Counted from the stretch's first letter, positions 1 to 8,898 are shown. The stretch is DNA of 13,863 nt from an uncultured Odoribacter sp. (GCA_947176455.1 CAMWQQ010000018.1:1-13863); one strand, 5' to 3'. Translations and numbers: made by a program. The notes: generated from the letters alone by a model not told the origin.

Positions 1-1
1 G

Positions 2-793
2 CTTTCCACCCGGGTCGTGGATATGTTCGCACCGATAGGCAAGGGGCAACGCGGTTTGATTGTTGCCCAGCCCAAGACGGGTAAAACCGTCTTGTTGAAA
101 GAGATTGCAAACGCCATTGCCGCCAATCATCCGGAAGTTTACTTGATCATCCTGTTGATAGACGAACGTCCCGAGGAGGTGACGGATATGGCTCGTAGCG
201 TGAGGGCGGAAGTGATTTCTTCCACTTTCGACGAACCGGCGGAACGCCATGTGAAGGTTGCCAATATCGTGCTGGAGAAGGCGAAGCGAATGGTGGAATG
301 CGGACACGACGTGGTCATCCTGTTGGATTCCATCACCCGTCTGGCGCGGGCTTACAATACGGTATCCCCGGCTTCCGGCAAGGTATTGTCCGGAGGTGTT
401 GATGCGAATGCCTTGCACAAACCCAAACGCTTTTTCGGTGCGGCGCGCAACATCGAGGGGGGCGGTTCACTGACCATATTGGCGACAGCTTTGACGGAAA
501 CCGGCTCGAAAATGGATGATGTCATTTTCGAGGAGTTCAAGGGAACGGGTAATATGGAGTTGCAGCTTGACCGCAAGCTGTCGAACAAGCGGATTTATCC
601 GGCGGTGGACATTACCGCTTCCAGTACGCGGCGTGAAGACCTGTTGCTGGAGGATTATACGTTGAACCGAATTTGGATTTTGCGGAATTATTTGACGGAT
701 ATGAATTCCGTTGAGGCGATGCAGTTCGTGAAAGACCGCTTGGAGAAGACCAACTCGAACGAGGAGTTTTTGATTTCAATGAATGACAAATGA
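2..793 (+). CDS. rho: Transcription termination factor Rho, C-terminal part (5' end outside window)
   Basis: Hexameric RNA-dependent ATPase that threads nascent RNA and terminates transcription in the cytoplasm. The reading frame is open to the left edge, so the GTG/ATG codons near position 20 are internal. About 263 codons are visible, covering the ATPase/secondary RNA-binding half. Seen in order: [17 protein letters not shown] (Walker A), [10 protein letters not shown] with the catalytic Glu region, [24 protein letters not shown] (Walker B), the Q-loop/R-loop stretch [20 protein letters not shown], and [14 protein letters not shown]. This collinear match to Rho is near complete through to the C-terminus, and I see no missing key residue. 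The N-terminal RNA-binding domain lies outside. The stop codon is 1 base before the next gene's preferred ATG, so rho probably shares a transcript with the sulfatases. Confidence 0.98.
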   Translation, partial: LSTRVVDMFAPIGKGQRGLIVAQPKTGKTVLLKEIANAIAANHPEVYLIILLIDERPEEVTDMARSVRAEVISSTFDEPAERHVKVANIVLEKAKRMVECGHDVVILLDSITRLARAYNTVSPASGKVLSGGVDANALHKPKRFFGAARNIEGGGSLTILATALTETGSKMDDVIFEEFKGTGNMELQLDRKLSNKRIYPAVDITASSTRREDLLLEDYTLNRIWILRNYLTDMNSVEAMQFVKDRLEKTNSNEEFLISMNDK

Positions 794-794
794 T

Positions 795-2252
795 ATGAAA
801 CAGGCTTTGTTGTGGTCCGGTGTCTTGACCGGAATGGGATGTATGCAGGCGAACGCCGCAGTTCCGGCAAAAGAAAAGAAGGTCCCGAATGTCGTGTTTA
901 TCATTGCCGACGACCTGGGATACGGTGATTTAAGTTGTTATGGACAGGAAAAGTTCCAGACGCCCAACATCGACCGTCTGGCTGCGGAGGGAATGCGTTT
1001 CACCCAGTGCTATTCAGGTACGACGGTCAGTGCGCCTTCGAGGGCTTGCCTGATGACCGGCTTGCATTCGGGACATGCGCCGATTCGTGGCAACAAGGAG
1101 GTGCAACCGGAAGGGCAGATGTCTTTGCCTGCCGGTATCCCGTCTATTTTTCAGGTATTCAAGAACGCCGGGTATGTGACCGGATGTTTCGGCAAGTGGG
1201 GATTGGGCGCTCCGGGTGCGGAAGGAGAGCCGGGCAAGCAGGGGGTAGACCACTTTTTCGGTTACAACTGCCAGTTGCTCGCCCACAATTATTATGCGGA
1301 CCATCTTTGGGAGAACGAGAAGCGGGTGGAGTTGACGGATAACGACAATGGCGCCTACGGAACCTATACCCAGGATTTGATACAGGAAAAAGGATTGCAA
1401 TTTTTAGAAAACAACAAGGACAACCCTTTCTTTTTGTTTTTGCCTTATGTGTTGCCTCATGCGGAACTGATTGTTCCGGAGGACAGCATCATCCAGAAAT
1501 TCCGGGGCAAATATCCGGAAGTGCCTTTCAACGGCTGTGATTCCGGTCCGGCATTCCGGAAAGGCGGATATTGCTCCCAGAAAGAACCCCATGCGACTTT
1601 CGCCGCTATGATTTACCGTCTGGACGTATATGTCGGACAGGTGGTGGCGAAGTTGAAGGAATTGGGGTTGTATGACAACACGATACTTGTGTTCTGTAGT
1701 GACAACGGTCCCCATATGGAAGGCGGTGCCGACCCGGATTTCTTTAACAGCAACGGGATTTATCGGGGCTACAAGCGGGATGTCTATGAAGGAGGCATCC
1801 GGGTGCCTTTTATCGTGGTTTGGCCGGGCGTGGTTCAGCAGGGAGAGACCGACTTCATGTGTTCTTTCTGGGATATGTTGCCCACTTTCGCTCAGTTGAC
1901 CGGAGTGAAAATGAAGGACCGGGTGGACGGAATCAGTCTGATGCCTTTGCTGACCGGAAAAGGAAAGCAGCAGGAGCATGACCATTTCTATTTCGAGTTT
2001 CATGAAGGCGGCGGCAGACAGGCGTTGCGCCAGGGAAACTGGAAACTGGTCCGGTTGCGTGTATCACAGGGAGAAGACCAGTTGAAGACGGAATTGTACA
2101 ATCTGGCGGCAGACCCGTCGGAAGTGCACGACCTTGCCGCCGAATATCCGGAGAAAGTGCAAGAATTGCTGACCCTGTTGAAGCAGGAGCATGTATATGA
2201 CCCCAATTGGCCGTTGTTGAAAGAGGAAATCGAGAAAGCAAAGCAGAAATGA
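795..2252 (+). CDS. Secreted type I (FGly) sulfatase, Ser-type
   Basis: Predicted periplasmic/exported sulfatase of the alkaline-phosphatase superfamily (S1), hydrolysing sulfate esters; glycan substrates are likely but not readable from sequence. I prefer ATG 795 (485 aa) because it gives a clean signal peptide: MKQALLWSGV, a hydrophobic core, then an AXA-type site near QANA|AVP. An in-frame ATG at 783 would overlap rho. Counting from 795: metal ligands in IADDLGYGD (D39, D40); formylglycine motif S-A-P-S-R with S79, so it needs an anaerobic (anSME-type) maturase; K134 in GKWGLG; H222 in LPHAE; SDNG with D303 and N304; K327 in RGYKRD. Usual length for the family. Oddity: the motif normally read as GKWHLG is GKWGLG here. 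There is no anSME gene in the window. The 3' end overlaps the next sulfatase by four bases (ATGA). Confidence 0.93.
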   Translation: MKQALLWSGVLTGMGCMQANAAVPAKEKKVPNVVFIIADDLGYGDLSCYGQEKFQTPNIDRLAAEGMRFTQCYSGTTVSAPSRACLMTGLHSGHAPIRGNKEVQPEGQMSLPAGIPSIFQVFKNAGYVTGCFGKWGLGAPGAEGEPGKQGVDHFFGYNCQLLAHNYYADHLWENEKRVELTDNDNGAYGTYTQDLIQEKGLQFLENNKDNPFFLFLPYVLPHAELIVPEDSIIQKFRGKYPEVPFNGCDSGPAFRKGGYCSQKEPHATFAAMIYRLDVYVGQVVAKLKELGLYDNTILVFCSDNGPHMEGGADPDFFNSNGIYRGYKRDVYEGGIRVPFIVVWPGVVQQGETDFMCSFWDMLPTFAQLTGVKMKDRVDGISLMPLLTGKGKQQEHDHFYFEFHEGGGRQALRQGNWKLVRLRVSQGEDQLKTELYNLAADPSEVHDLAAEYPEKVQELLTLLKQEHVYDPNWPLLKEEIEKAKQK

Positions 2253-3742
2253 AAACCGTCCATTTGTTGCCTTTTGCCGGGTGTGCCTTGTTGGTGCAGG
2301 GCGTGCAGGCGAAAGAACCGGTAAAGAAGCCGAATATCGTGATTATTCTGGCGGATGACCTGGGATTTGGCGACATCAGTGCTTATGGTCGGAATGGCAT
2401 AGAGACGCCCAATATTGACCGGATTGCCGATGAGGGACTGCGTTTCTGCAACGGGTATGCGAGTTCATCTACCAGTACGCCCAGCCGTTATTCCTTGCTG
2501 ACTGGACGCTATCCCTGGCGGGAAGGGGCGCAGGTGCTGCCCGGAGATGCGCCTTTGATTATCCGGGAGGAGTTGCCTACCTTGCCCAAAATGCTGAAGG
2601 AGGCAGGGTATGTCACGGGTGCCGTGGGTAAATGGCATCTGGGGCTGGGAAAAGGGCAGGTAGACTGGAATCGGGAGATTGTCCCCGGTGCCCGTGAGGT
2701 AGGTTTCGATTACTCGTTCATTACGGCGGCGACAAACGACCGAGTGCCGACGGTTTTCGTGGAAAACGGACGGGTGGCGAATCTTGACCCGAACGACCCG
2801 ATAGAGGTGAGTTACCGGAAAAATTTTCCGGGCGAACCGACCGGCAAGGAAAATCCGGAATTGTTGAAAATCAAGCCCAGTCACGGACACAACCAATCGA
2901 TAACGAACGGGATTCCCCGAATTGGCTTTATGAGGGGCGGAAAGTCGGCGTTGTGGGTGGATGAAGATATGGCGGACACTTTTTTGAGCAAGGCGACGGG
3001 TTTTGTCAAGGAGCATCGGGATGAACCGTTTTTCCTGTATTATGCGTTGCACGAGCCCCATGTGCCTCGGGTACCGCATCCGCGTTTTGCCGGAAAATCA
3101 CCGCTGGGTCCCCGAGGGGATGTTGTGCTTGAAGCGGACTGGTGTGTCGGAGAGTTCTTGAATACACTGGACTCATTGGGATTGAGTGAAAACACGATTG
3201 TTATTTTCACCAGTGACAACGGACCGATTTTGGACGACGGATATGTGGACGAGGCGATTGAAAGACTGGGTGACCACAAGCCTGCCGGACCGTTCAGAAG
3301 TGGCAAATACAGTTCTTATGACGGAGGAACTCATGTGGCTTTTCTGGTGCGCTGGACCGGACACATCAAGCCGGGAAAATCGGAAGCCCTGGTGTGCCAA
3401 ATGGATTTCTGCGCTTCTTTTGCCACCATGTTGGGCAAGGAAAACGAGACGAGGGACGGAGAAAACGTGCTGGATGCGCTGTTGGGCAGGTCAAAGCAGG
3501 GGAGAAAGGAACTTTTGCTGGATGCCTGCGGAAATAACGTGCTGTTGCGGCAGGGAGACTGGATTTGCATCCCGCCCATGGTAAACGAGGGATATTGGGT
3601 GCCTCCCATGGAGTCCGGACGAATGAAATCCTCCCAATTGTTTCAGGTGAAAAAGGACATCGGACAAAAGAACAACGTTGCCGAAAAATATCCCAAACGA
3701 GTACAGGCTATGGAAAAGCGAATCAAGGAGATTCGTTATTGA
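2249..3742 (+). CDS. Secreted type I (FGly) sulfatase, Ser-type, second copy
   Basis: A second S1-type sulfatase, clearly diverged from its upstream neighbour rather than a recent duplicate. The start at 2249 overlaps the previous stop as ATGA, suggesting translational coupling. It gives a signal peptide (MKTVHLLPFAG, hydrophobic stretch, cleavage near VQA|KEP); the frame is open further 5' to 2207 but that would bury the signal peptide. Counting from 2249 (497 aa): D36/D37 in ILADDLGFGD; formylglycine motif S-T-P-S-R with S76; K128 and H130 in a canonical GKWHLG; H271 in LHEPHVP; D323/N324 in TSDNG; K353 in RSGKYSSYDGG. All expected catalytic residues are present, so it should be active after maturation of S76. 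Predicted exported glycan or aryl sulfatase; substrate unknown. Likely last gene of the rho-sulfatase transcript, as a terminator follows. Confidence 0.93.
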   Translation: MKTVHLLPFAGCALLVQGVQAKEPVKKPNIVIILADDLGFGDISAYGRNGIETPNIDRIADEGLRFCNGYASSSTSTPSRYSLLTGRYPWREGAQVLPGDAPLIIREELPTLPKMLKEAGYVTGAVGKWHLGLGKGQVDWNREIVPGAREVGFDYSFITAATNDRVPTVFVENGRVANLDPNDPIEVSYRKNFPGEPTGKENPELLKIKPSHGHNQSITNGIPRIGFMRGGKSALWVDEDMADTFLSKATGFVKEHRDEPFFLYYALHEPHVPRVPHPRFAGKSPLGPRGDVVLEADWCVGEFLNTLDSLGLSENTIVIFTSDNGPILDDGYVDEAIERLGDHKPAGPFRSGKYSSYDGGTHVAFLVRWTGHIKPGKSEALVCQMDFCASFATMLGKENETRDGENVLDALLGRSKQGRKELLLDACGNNVLLRQGDWICIPPMVNEGYWVPPMESGRMKSSQLFQVKKDIGQKNNVAEKYPKRVQAMEKRIKEIRY

Positions 3743-3760
3743 CAAGCATAAATACAAGGG

Positions 3761-3800
3761 TGTGCCGGAAGCCATGGACGGATTCCGGCACATTTTATTT
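3761..3800 (+). terminator. Intrinsic terminator after the sulfatases
   Basis: A 9-bp perfect stem, GTGCCGGAA (3762-3770) with TTCCGGCAC (3783-3791), extendable by a T-A pair at 3761/3792, is followed by ATTTTATTT. It sits 19 bases after the sulfatase stop and before the next promoter, so it should end the rho-sulfatase transcript. Confidence 0.8.
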
Positions 3801-3847
3801 GTAATATGTCTAAATAGTATTTTGTGTCGAAAATTGTCATCTCTGGA

Positions 3848-3878
3848 TTGCAATTAATGCGAATTAATATTATCTTTG
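3848..3878 (+). promoter_or_regulatory. Bacteroidetes-type promoter for the AAA ATPase gene
   Basis: TATCTTTG (3871-3878) matches the TAnnTTTG -7 element. A TTG (3848-3850) lies 20 bases upstream as the -33 element. The expected transcript start, a few bases past 3880, leaves only a short leader before ATG 3897. It also shows that an upstream in-frame TTG at 3876 lies inside the promoter and is not the start codon. Confidence 0.7.
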
Positions 3879-3896
3879 TATGGCAAAAATTCAGAA

Positions 3897-5075
3897 ATGA
3901 ACAGTTTAATTACCACGTACAACACGCTTTTAAGAGAGAGAAACTCTTCTATCCATCGGGGATTGATGGATAAGATAAACCGGAATAGCCGTTTGATTGC
4001 CGTGAAGGGAAGCAGGGGTGTGGGAAAAACGAGTTTCCTGCTGGATTATTGCAAGAAATATCATGCGGGTGAAAGCACCTGTTTGTACGTGAACATCAAC
4101 AACCTGTTTATTGCGTATGACGGGTTATATCATTTTGCGGAATATTTTTACAAGCTGGGGGGAAAGGTGCTGTTGTTGGACCAAGTGCACAAGTATCCGG
4201 GCTGGGACAAGGAGTTGCGCAAATGTTACGACAATTTCCCCGATTTGCAGATTATTTTTACTTCTTCGTCCATTGTGCGTATCAATTCCAATCCTTATTT
4301 GCAGGGTGTGGTGGACATGTACAATCTGAGCGGTTTGTCTTTCCGTGAATTTCTGGAATTGGAAACGGGGGAGGTCTTCCCGGTCTATTCGTTCCAGGAT
4401 ATTGTGGAACACCACGAGGAAATCGTGGGGCATATACTGGATAAAATCAGGCCTTTGGCTCATTTTTCCAATTACCTGGAATACGGTTATTACCCCATTT
4501 TTGTGGAGCAGAAATCCCACATCGACTATTTGTTGAAGAACATCAACCTGACTTTGGAGTTTGATATTCCCTATATCAGCCAGATAGAACTGAAATACCT
4601 GGTGAAACTGAAGCAATTGCTTTATGTGGCAGCCATAGATTCCAATTGCAATGTGAACATCAGCAAGTTGAGCGCGGCAATCGGGGTTTCCCGGGCGACG
4701 GTTCTGAATTATTTGAATTACATGAAAAATGCCCGTTTGCTGACCTTGCTGTATGATACGGAGAATGATGACGATTGTGGAAAAAAGCCTAAAAAACTAT
4801 ATATCCATAATCCAAACCTGTTAAATGCCGTATGTTTGGATGAGGTAGATGCCGGAGTATTGCGTAAATCTTTTTTCCTGAGTCAGTTGTGTCCGGTCTC
4901 CCACATCAACTATACGGACCACGCGGATTTTCTGGTGGATGAAAAATTCCGGGTATCTGTCTGTCAGGAAGGGAAAGGGCAAAACCTGGACTCTTCCCTG
5001 ATTGTCATGGAGGATATGATTGAACGGGGAAAAGGAAATATCATTCCGCTGTGGCTGGCGGGATTTACTTATTGA
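3897..5075 (+). CDS. AAA ATPase, AAA_14/DUF4143-like
   Basis: Predicted cytoplasmic ATP-binding protein (392 aa) of the AAA_14 + DUF4143 type, abundant in Bacteroidales and mostly of unknown function. Seen from ATG 3897: Walker A GSRGVGKTSF at residues 38-47 (K44); a Walker B-like strand LLLDQVHKYPGW with D95 and Q96; sensor-1-like IIFTSSSI; then a winged-helix-like stretch, ISKLSAAIGVSRATVLNYL, followed by the charged C-terminal segment HADFLVDEKFRVSV where family members carry a PD-(D/E)XK-like fold. Oddity: the usual acidic residue after the Walker B Asp is Gln (codon CAA), so ATP hydrolysis may be impaired. The nuclease-like signature at the C-terminus also looks degenerate. The start follows from the promoter position. 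The gene ends 42 bases before the PFOR gene and may be co-transcribed with it; no functional link is evident. Confidence 0.82.
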   Translation: MNSLITTYNTLLRERNSSIHRGLMDKINRNSRLIAVKGSRGVGKTSFLLDYCKKYHAGESTCLYVNINNLFIAYDGLYHFAEYFYKLGGKVLLLDQVHKYPGWDKELRKCYDNFPDLQIIFTSSSIVRINSNPYLQGVVDMYNLSGLSFREFLELETGEVFPVYSFQDIVEHHEEIVGHILDKIRPLAHFSNYLEYGYYPIFVEQKSHIDYLLKNINLTLEFDIPYISQIELKYLVKLKQLLYVAAIDSNCNVNISKLSAAIGVSRATVLNYLNYMKNARLLTLLYDTENDDDCGKKPKKLYIHNPNLLNAVCLDEVDAGVLRKSFFLSQLCPVSHINYTDHADFLVDEKFRVSVCQEGKGQNLDSSLIVMEDMIERGKGNIIPLWLAGFTY

Positions 5076-5117
5076 GAGAAGAGAGAAAACAGATAAAATG
5101 AACTTAATTTTATAACG

Positions 5118-8100
5118 ATGGCAAAAGAGAAAAAATTTATCACTTGTGACGGAAATGCCGCCGCTGCGCATATCGCGTATATGTTCAGCGAGGTATCGTG
5201 CATCTATCCGATCACTCCGTCTTCGCCTATGGCTGAATACGTTGACGAATGGGCCGCTAAAGGAAGAAAAAACATGTTCGGTGAAACCGTTCGTTTGGTG
5301 GAAATGCAATCGGAAGCCGGTGCTGCCGGTGCCGTTCACGGTTCTTTGCAAGCCGGTGCGTTGACGACTACCTATACGGCATCGCAGGGCTTGTTGCTGA
5401 TGATTCCGAATATGTACAAGATTGCCGGAGAGCTGTTGCCTGGCGTGTTCCATGTAAGCGCACGCGCATTGGCGGCTCATGCCTTAAATATTTTCGGAGA
5501 CCATGCGGACATTTATGCTGCCCGCCAGACCGGTTTCGCGATGTTGGCTTCGGGTTCGGTACAGGAGGTTATGGACCTTTCTGCCGTGTCTCACCTGACG
5601 GCAATTAAAGCGCGTGTACCGTTCGTGAACTTTTTCGACGGTTTCCGTACTTCTCATGAGATTCAGAAGATTGAGGAGTTGCAAATGGAAGATGTGAAAG
5701 GGTTGGTGGATATGGATGCCTTGCAGGCGTTCCGTAACCGTGCTTTGACTTCCGAGGCTCCTGTTACCCGGGGTACCGCACAGAATCCGGACATTTATTT
5801 CCAGGGTCGCGAGGCTTCCAACAAATTCATGGATGCCGTGCCGGACATCGTTGCCGATTATATGGCGAAAATCAGTGCGATTACCGGTCGCACTTACCGT
5901 CCGTTCGACTATTACGGCGCACCGGACGCTGAAAACATCATCATCGCCATGGGTTCGGTGACCGAGACGATTCGTGAGGTGATAGACTATAAGAATGCGA
6001 AGGGCGAGAAGGTCGGTATGGTTGCCGTACATTTGTATCGTCCGTTCTCCGCTAAATATTTCCTGGAGGCTGTTCCGGCAAGCGTAAAACGGATTACGGT
6101 GCTGGACCGGACCAAAGAGCCGGGAGCAAACGGAGATCCGTTGTATTTGGACGTGAAGGAGATTTTCTATGGACGGAAAAATGCTCCGGTAATCGTTGGC
6201 GGACGCTACGGTATGGGTTCCAAGGATGTTACTCCCGCCCAGATTATCGCCGTTTACAAGAATATGGAGCGCAACGAGCCGAAGAACCAGTTTACCATTG
6301 GTATTGTGGATGACGTTACGTTCCGTTCATTGCCGGCTGAACCCGAAGTGAAGGTAACGCCTGCCGGAACTTACGAGGCGAAGTTTTACGGACTGGGTTC
6401 CGACGGTACGGTGGGTGCGAACAAAAACTCCATCAAGATTATCGGCGGGGCTACGGATAAATATTGCCAGGCTTATTTTGCCTACGACTCCAAGAAATCC
6501 GGAGGTTTCACGGCTTCCCATTTGCGTTTCGGAGACAGTGCCATCCGTTCCACTTATTTGATTACGACGCCCGACTTCGTTGCTTGCCATGTGCCTGCCT
6601 ACATTCACATGTATGACGTGTTGAAAGGCTTGCAAAAAGGCGGTTCGTTCCTGTTGAACTCTATCTGGGACGAGGAAGAGACCAAGAAGCACCTGCCCAA
6701 CCACATGAAGAAGTACCTGGCAGAGAATGAAATCAATTTCTACATCATCAACGGTACGAAAATCGGTCAGGAACTAGGATTGGGCAACCGTACCAATACC
6801 ATTATGCAAAGCGCGTTCTTCAAAATCACCAATGTGATTCCTTATGAACTGGCGGTAGCAGAGATGAAACACGCTATCGAAAAGTCTTACGGAAAGAAGG
6901 GCGAGGCTGTCGTGAACATGAACTATGCCGCCGTGGACGCCGGAGGCAAAGAAGGCAACCTGATTAAGGTGACGGTTCCTGCCGAATGGAAGAATCTGCC
7001 GGATGACGAAGCCAAGCACGATGAAAACCGTCCGGAATTTATCCGCAACATCGTTGACGTGATGAATGCCCAGAAAGGCGACAATCTGCCCGTGAGCGCA
7101 TTCAACGGATATGAAGACGGTACTTTCCCTGCCGGAACCGCCAAGTTTGAGAAACGCGGTATTGCGGTCAATGTGCCGGAATGGCAGGTGGAAAACTGTA
7201 TCCAGTGTAACCAGTGCGCGTATGTTTGTCCTCACGCTGCCATCCGTCCTTTCCTGTTGACGGACAAGGAGCTGGCAGACGCTCCTGCGGGTACGCAGAC
7301 CAAGCCGGCAATCGGCAAGGAACTGGCGGGATATGCTTTCCGTATGCAGGTTTCTCCGCTTGACTGTACAGGTTGTGGCAACTGTGCGGATGTTTGTCCT
7401 GCCAAGACCAAGGCTTTGGTAATGAAACCGCTGGAATCTCAAATGGCGGAAGAGAGCCGTTGGGAATACATGGACAGAAAAGTGGGATACAAGAAAGTGG
7501 TGGAACCGAACAATGTGAAAAATTCACAGTTCACTCAGCCGTTGTTTGAGTTCTCCGGAGCTTGTGCCGGTTGCGGTGAAACGCCGTATATCAAACTGAT
7601 TTCCCAGTTGTTCGGAGAAAGAATGATGGTTGCCAATGCTACCGGATGTTCTTCTATCTACGGTGGTTCTGCTCCTTCTACTCCGTATTGCACGAACTAC
7701 GAGAGCGGACGCGGACCGGCTTGGGCGAACTCCCTGTTTGAAGACAATGCCGAATTCGGTTTCGGTATGGCGGAAGGTGCGAACCGTCTGCGGGAGAGAG
7801 CAAAGCGACTGCTGGAAGAGAATATGAGTGCTTTTGCTACCGGCACGCAGGCCGCTATCCAGGCTTGGGTGGATGCCTATGCCGACGGTGAGAAGACCTT
7901 GGCTGTCAGCGATGCCTTGATTGCCGCTTTGGAAAAGGAAACGGCTCCTGTGGCAAAAGAAATTTTGACGTTGAAGCATTATTTCACGAAGAAATCCCAG
8001 TGGATTTTCGGTGGCGACGGTTGGGCTTACGACATCGGTTATGGCGGTGTGGACCACGTGCTTGCCAGCGGACAGGATGTGAACATTCTGGTGGTGGATA

Positions 8101-8654
8101 CCGAGGTGTATTCCAATACGGGCGGTCAGTCGTCCAAGTCTACTCCGGCGGGTGCCGTGGCAAAATTCGCGGCAAGCGGTAAGCGTATCCGCAAGAAAGA
8201 CCTGGGTATGATGGCGATGTCTTATGGCTATGTATATGTGGCTCAGGTGGCAATGGGTGCCAATCAGGCGCAGTATATGAAAGCCATTAAGGAAGCCGAG
8301 GCTTATCCCGGACCTTCTTTGATTATCGCTTATGCTCCGTGTATCAACCACGGTCTGAAAGCCAGCATGGGCAAATCGCAGCAAGAAGAGAAGAAGGCTG
8401 TTGAGTGCGGTTACTGGCAGTTGTTCCGCTACAACCCCTTGTTGGAAGCAGAGGGCAAGAATCCGTTCGTTCTGGATTCCAAGGAGCCGGATTATTCCAA
8501 GTTCCGCGAGTTCTTGATGGGCGAGGTTCGTTTCAACTCATTGGTGAAAGCCGCGCCTCAGGATGCTGAACGTTTGTTTACTGAAACTGAAAACGATGCG
8601 AAGTGGAGGTTGAACGGCTATAAGCGTTTGGCTGCCATGGAGTACGGCAAATAA
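5118..8654 (+). CDS. nifJ: Pyruvate:ferredoxin (flavodoxin) oxidoreductase, single-chain
   Basis: Cytoplasmic enzyme converting pyruvate + CoA to acetyl-CoA + CO2 with electrons passed to ferredoxin or flavodoxin, the central pyruvate step in anaerobic Bacteroidales. The 1178 residues match the normal single-chain length. Seen in order: N-terminal thiamine-diphosphate domain (YPITPSSPMAEYVDEW, EMQSEAGAAGA); transketolase-C-like domain (GRYGMGSKDVTP); EKR region (FTIGIVDDVTFRSLP); 2[4Fe-4S] ferredoxin domain with C694/C697/C700/C704 and C750/C753/C756/C760; and the C-terminal TPP-binding domain with proximal-cluster cysteines C816 and C819 in ACAGCGE, GDGWAYDIG at about 966-974 and NTGGQSSKSTP from N1000. 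No missing cluster cysteine was noticed. ATG 5118 aligns with the family start. I found no consensus promoter in the 42-base gap, so read-through from the ATPase gene or an atypical promoter must be considered. The alternative name por would also be used. Confidence 0.97.
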   Translation: MAKEKKFITCDGNAAAAHIAYMFSEVSCIYPITPSSPMAEYVDEWAAKGRKNMFGETVRLVEMQSEAGAAGAVHGSLQAGALTTTYTASQGLLLMIPNMYKIAGELLPGVFHVSARALAAHALNIFGDHADIYAARQTGFAMLASGSVQEVMDLSAVSHLTAIKARVPFVNFFDGFRTSHEIQKIEELQMEDVKGLVDMDALQAFRNRALTSEAPVTRGTAQNPDIYFQGREASNKFMDAVPDIVADYMAKISAITGRTYRPFDYYGAPDAENIIIAMGSVTETIREVIDYKNAKGEKVGMVAVHLYRPFSAKYFLEAVPASVKRITVLDRTKEPGANGDPLYLDVKEIFYGRKNAPVIVGGRYGMGSKDVTPAQIIAVYKNMERNEPKNQFTIGIVDDVTFRSLPAEPEVKVTPAGTYEAKFYGLGSDGTVGANKNSIKIIGGATDKYCQAYFAYDSKKSGGFTASHLRFGDSAIRSTYLITTPDFVACHVPAYIHMYDVLKGLQKGGSFLLNSIWDEEETKKHLPNHMKKYLAENEINFYIINGTKIGQELGLGNRTNTIMQSAFFKITNVIPYELAVAEMKHAIEKSYGKKGEAVVNMNYAAVDAGGKEGNLIKVTVPAEWKNLPDDEAKHDENRPEFIRNIVDVMNAQKGDNLPVSAFNGYEDGTFPAGTAKFEKRGIAVNVPEWQVENCIQCNQCAYVCPHAAIRPFLLTDKELADAPAGTQTKPAIGKELAGYAFRMQVSPLDCTGCGNCADVCPAKTKALVMKPLESQMAEESRWEYMDRKVGYKKVVEPNNVKNSQFTQPLFEFSGACAGCGETPYIKLISQLFGERMMVANATGCSSIYGGSAPSTPYCTNYESGRGPAWANSLFEDNAEFGFGMAEGANRLRERAKRLLEENMSAFATGTQAAIQAWVDAYADGEKTLAVSDALIAALEKETAPVAKEILTLKHYFTKKSQWIFGGDGWAYDIGYGGVDHVLASGQDVNILVVDTEVYSNTGGQSSKSTPAGAVAKFAASGKRIRKKDLGMMAMSYGYVYVAQVAMGANQAQYMKAIKEAEAYPGPSLIIAYAPCINHGLKASMGKSQQEEKKAVECGYWQLFRYNPLLEAEGKNPFVLDSKEPDYSKFREFLMGEVRFNSLVKAAPQDAERLFTETENDAKWRLNGYKRLAAMEYGK

Positions 8655-8673
8655 TTCCGTTTGCCGGTTGGTC

Positions 8674-8718
8674 ATAAGGTCGTCCTTTTTAGGGGACGAC
8701 CTTATTTTTTTCTTTTTT
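8674..8718 (+). terminator. Strong intrinsic terminator after PFOR
   Basis: A perfect 12-bp stem, ATAAGGTCGTCC (8674-8685) with GGACGACCTTAT (8694-8705), has an 8-base loop and runs into a T-rich tract to about 8718. It separates the PFOR transcript from the tRNA operon. Confidence 0.92.
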
Positions 8719-8740
8719 CCTTGAACTTTTTCTTTGAAAA

Positions 8741-8772
8741 TTTTGCAGGCAAAGAGAAATGTTCTATATTTG
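8741..8772 (+). promoter_or_regulatory. Promoter of the tRNA-Tyr/tRNA-Gly operon
   Basis: TTTTG (8741-8745), then exactly 19 bases, then TATATTTG (8765-8772), a full match to the Bacteroidetes -33/-7 pattern. It lies 30 bases before the mature 5' end of tRNA-Tyr. Confidence 0.85.
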
Positions 8773-8802
8773 CAACCGCAAAAGAGAAGTGTTCTTTTAA
8801 AC

Positions 8803-8884
8803 GGGCAGTTACCAGAGTGGCCAAATGGGGCTGACTGTAACTCAGCTGGCTTAGCCTTCGGTGGTTCGAATCCATCACTGCCCA
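8803..8884 (+). tRNA. tRNA-Tyr (anticodon GUA)
   Basis: Acceptor stem GGGCAGT/ACTGCCC with discriminator A at 8884. The anticodon arm GCTGA-CTGTAAC-TCAGC shows anticodon GTA. A long type II variable arm (about 8847-8860) and T-loop GGTTCGAATCC complete the 82-nt structure. CCA is not encoded (CGA follows). Confidence 0.96.
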
Positions 8885-8898
8885 CGAGTTTACACGAT

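Noticed and set aside
1404..2003. Long minus-strand reading frames opposite the sulfatases, PFOR and the maturase
   Set aside because: They lie wholly antisense to genes with full family motifs, have His/Arg-rich composition typical of antisense shadows, and show no motif of their own.
3876..3896. TTG start for the AAA ATPase at 3876
   Set aside because: The TTG lies inside the TAnnTTTG promoter element, so it would not be transcribed; ATG 3897 fits.
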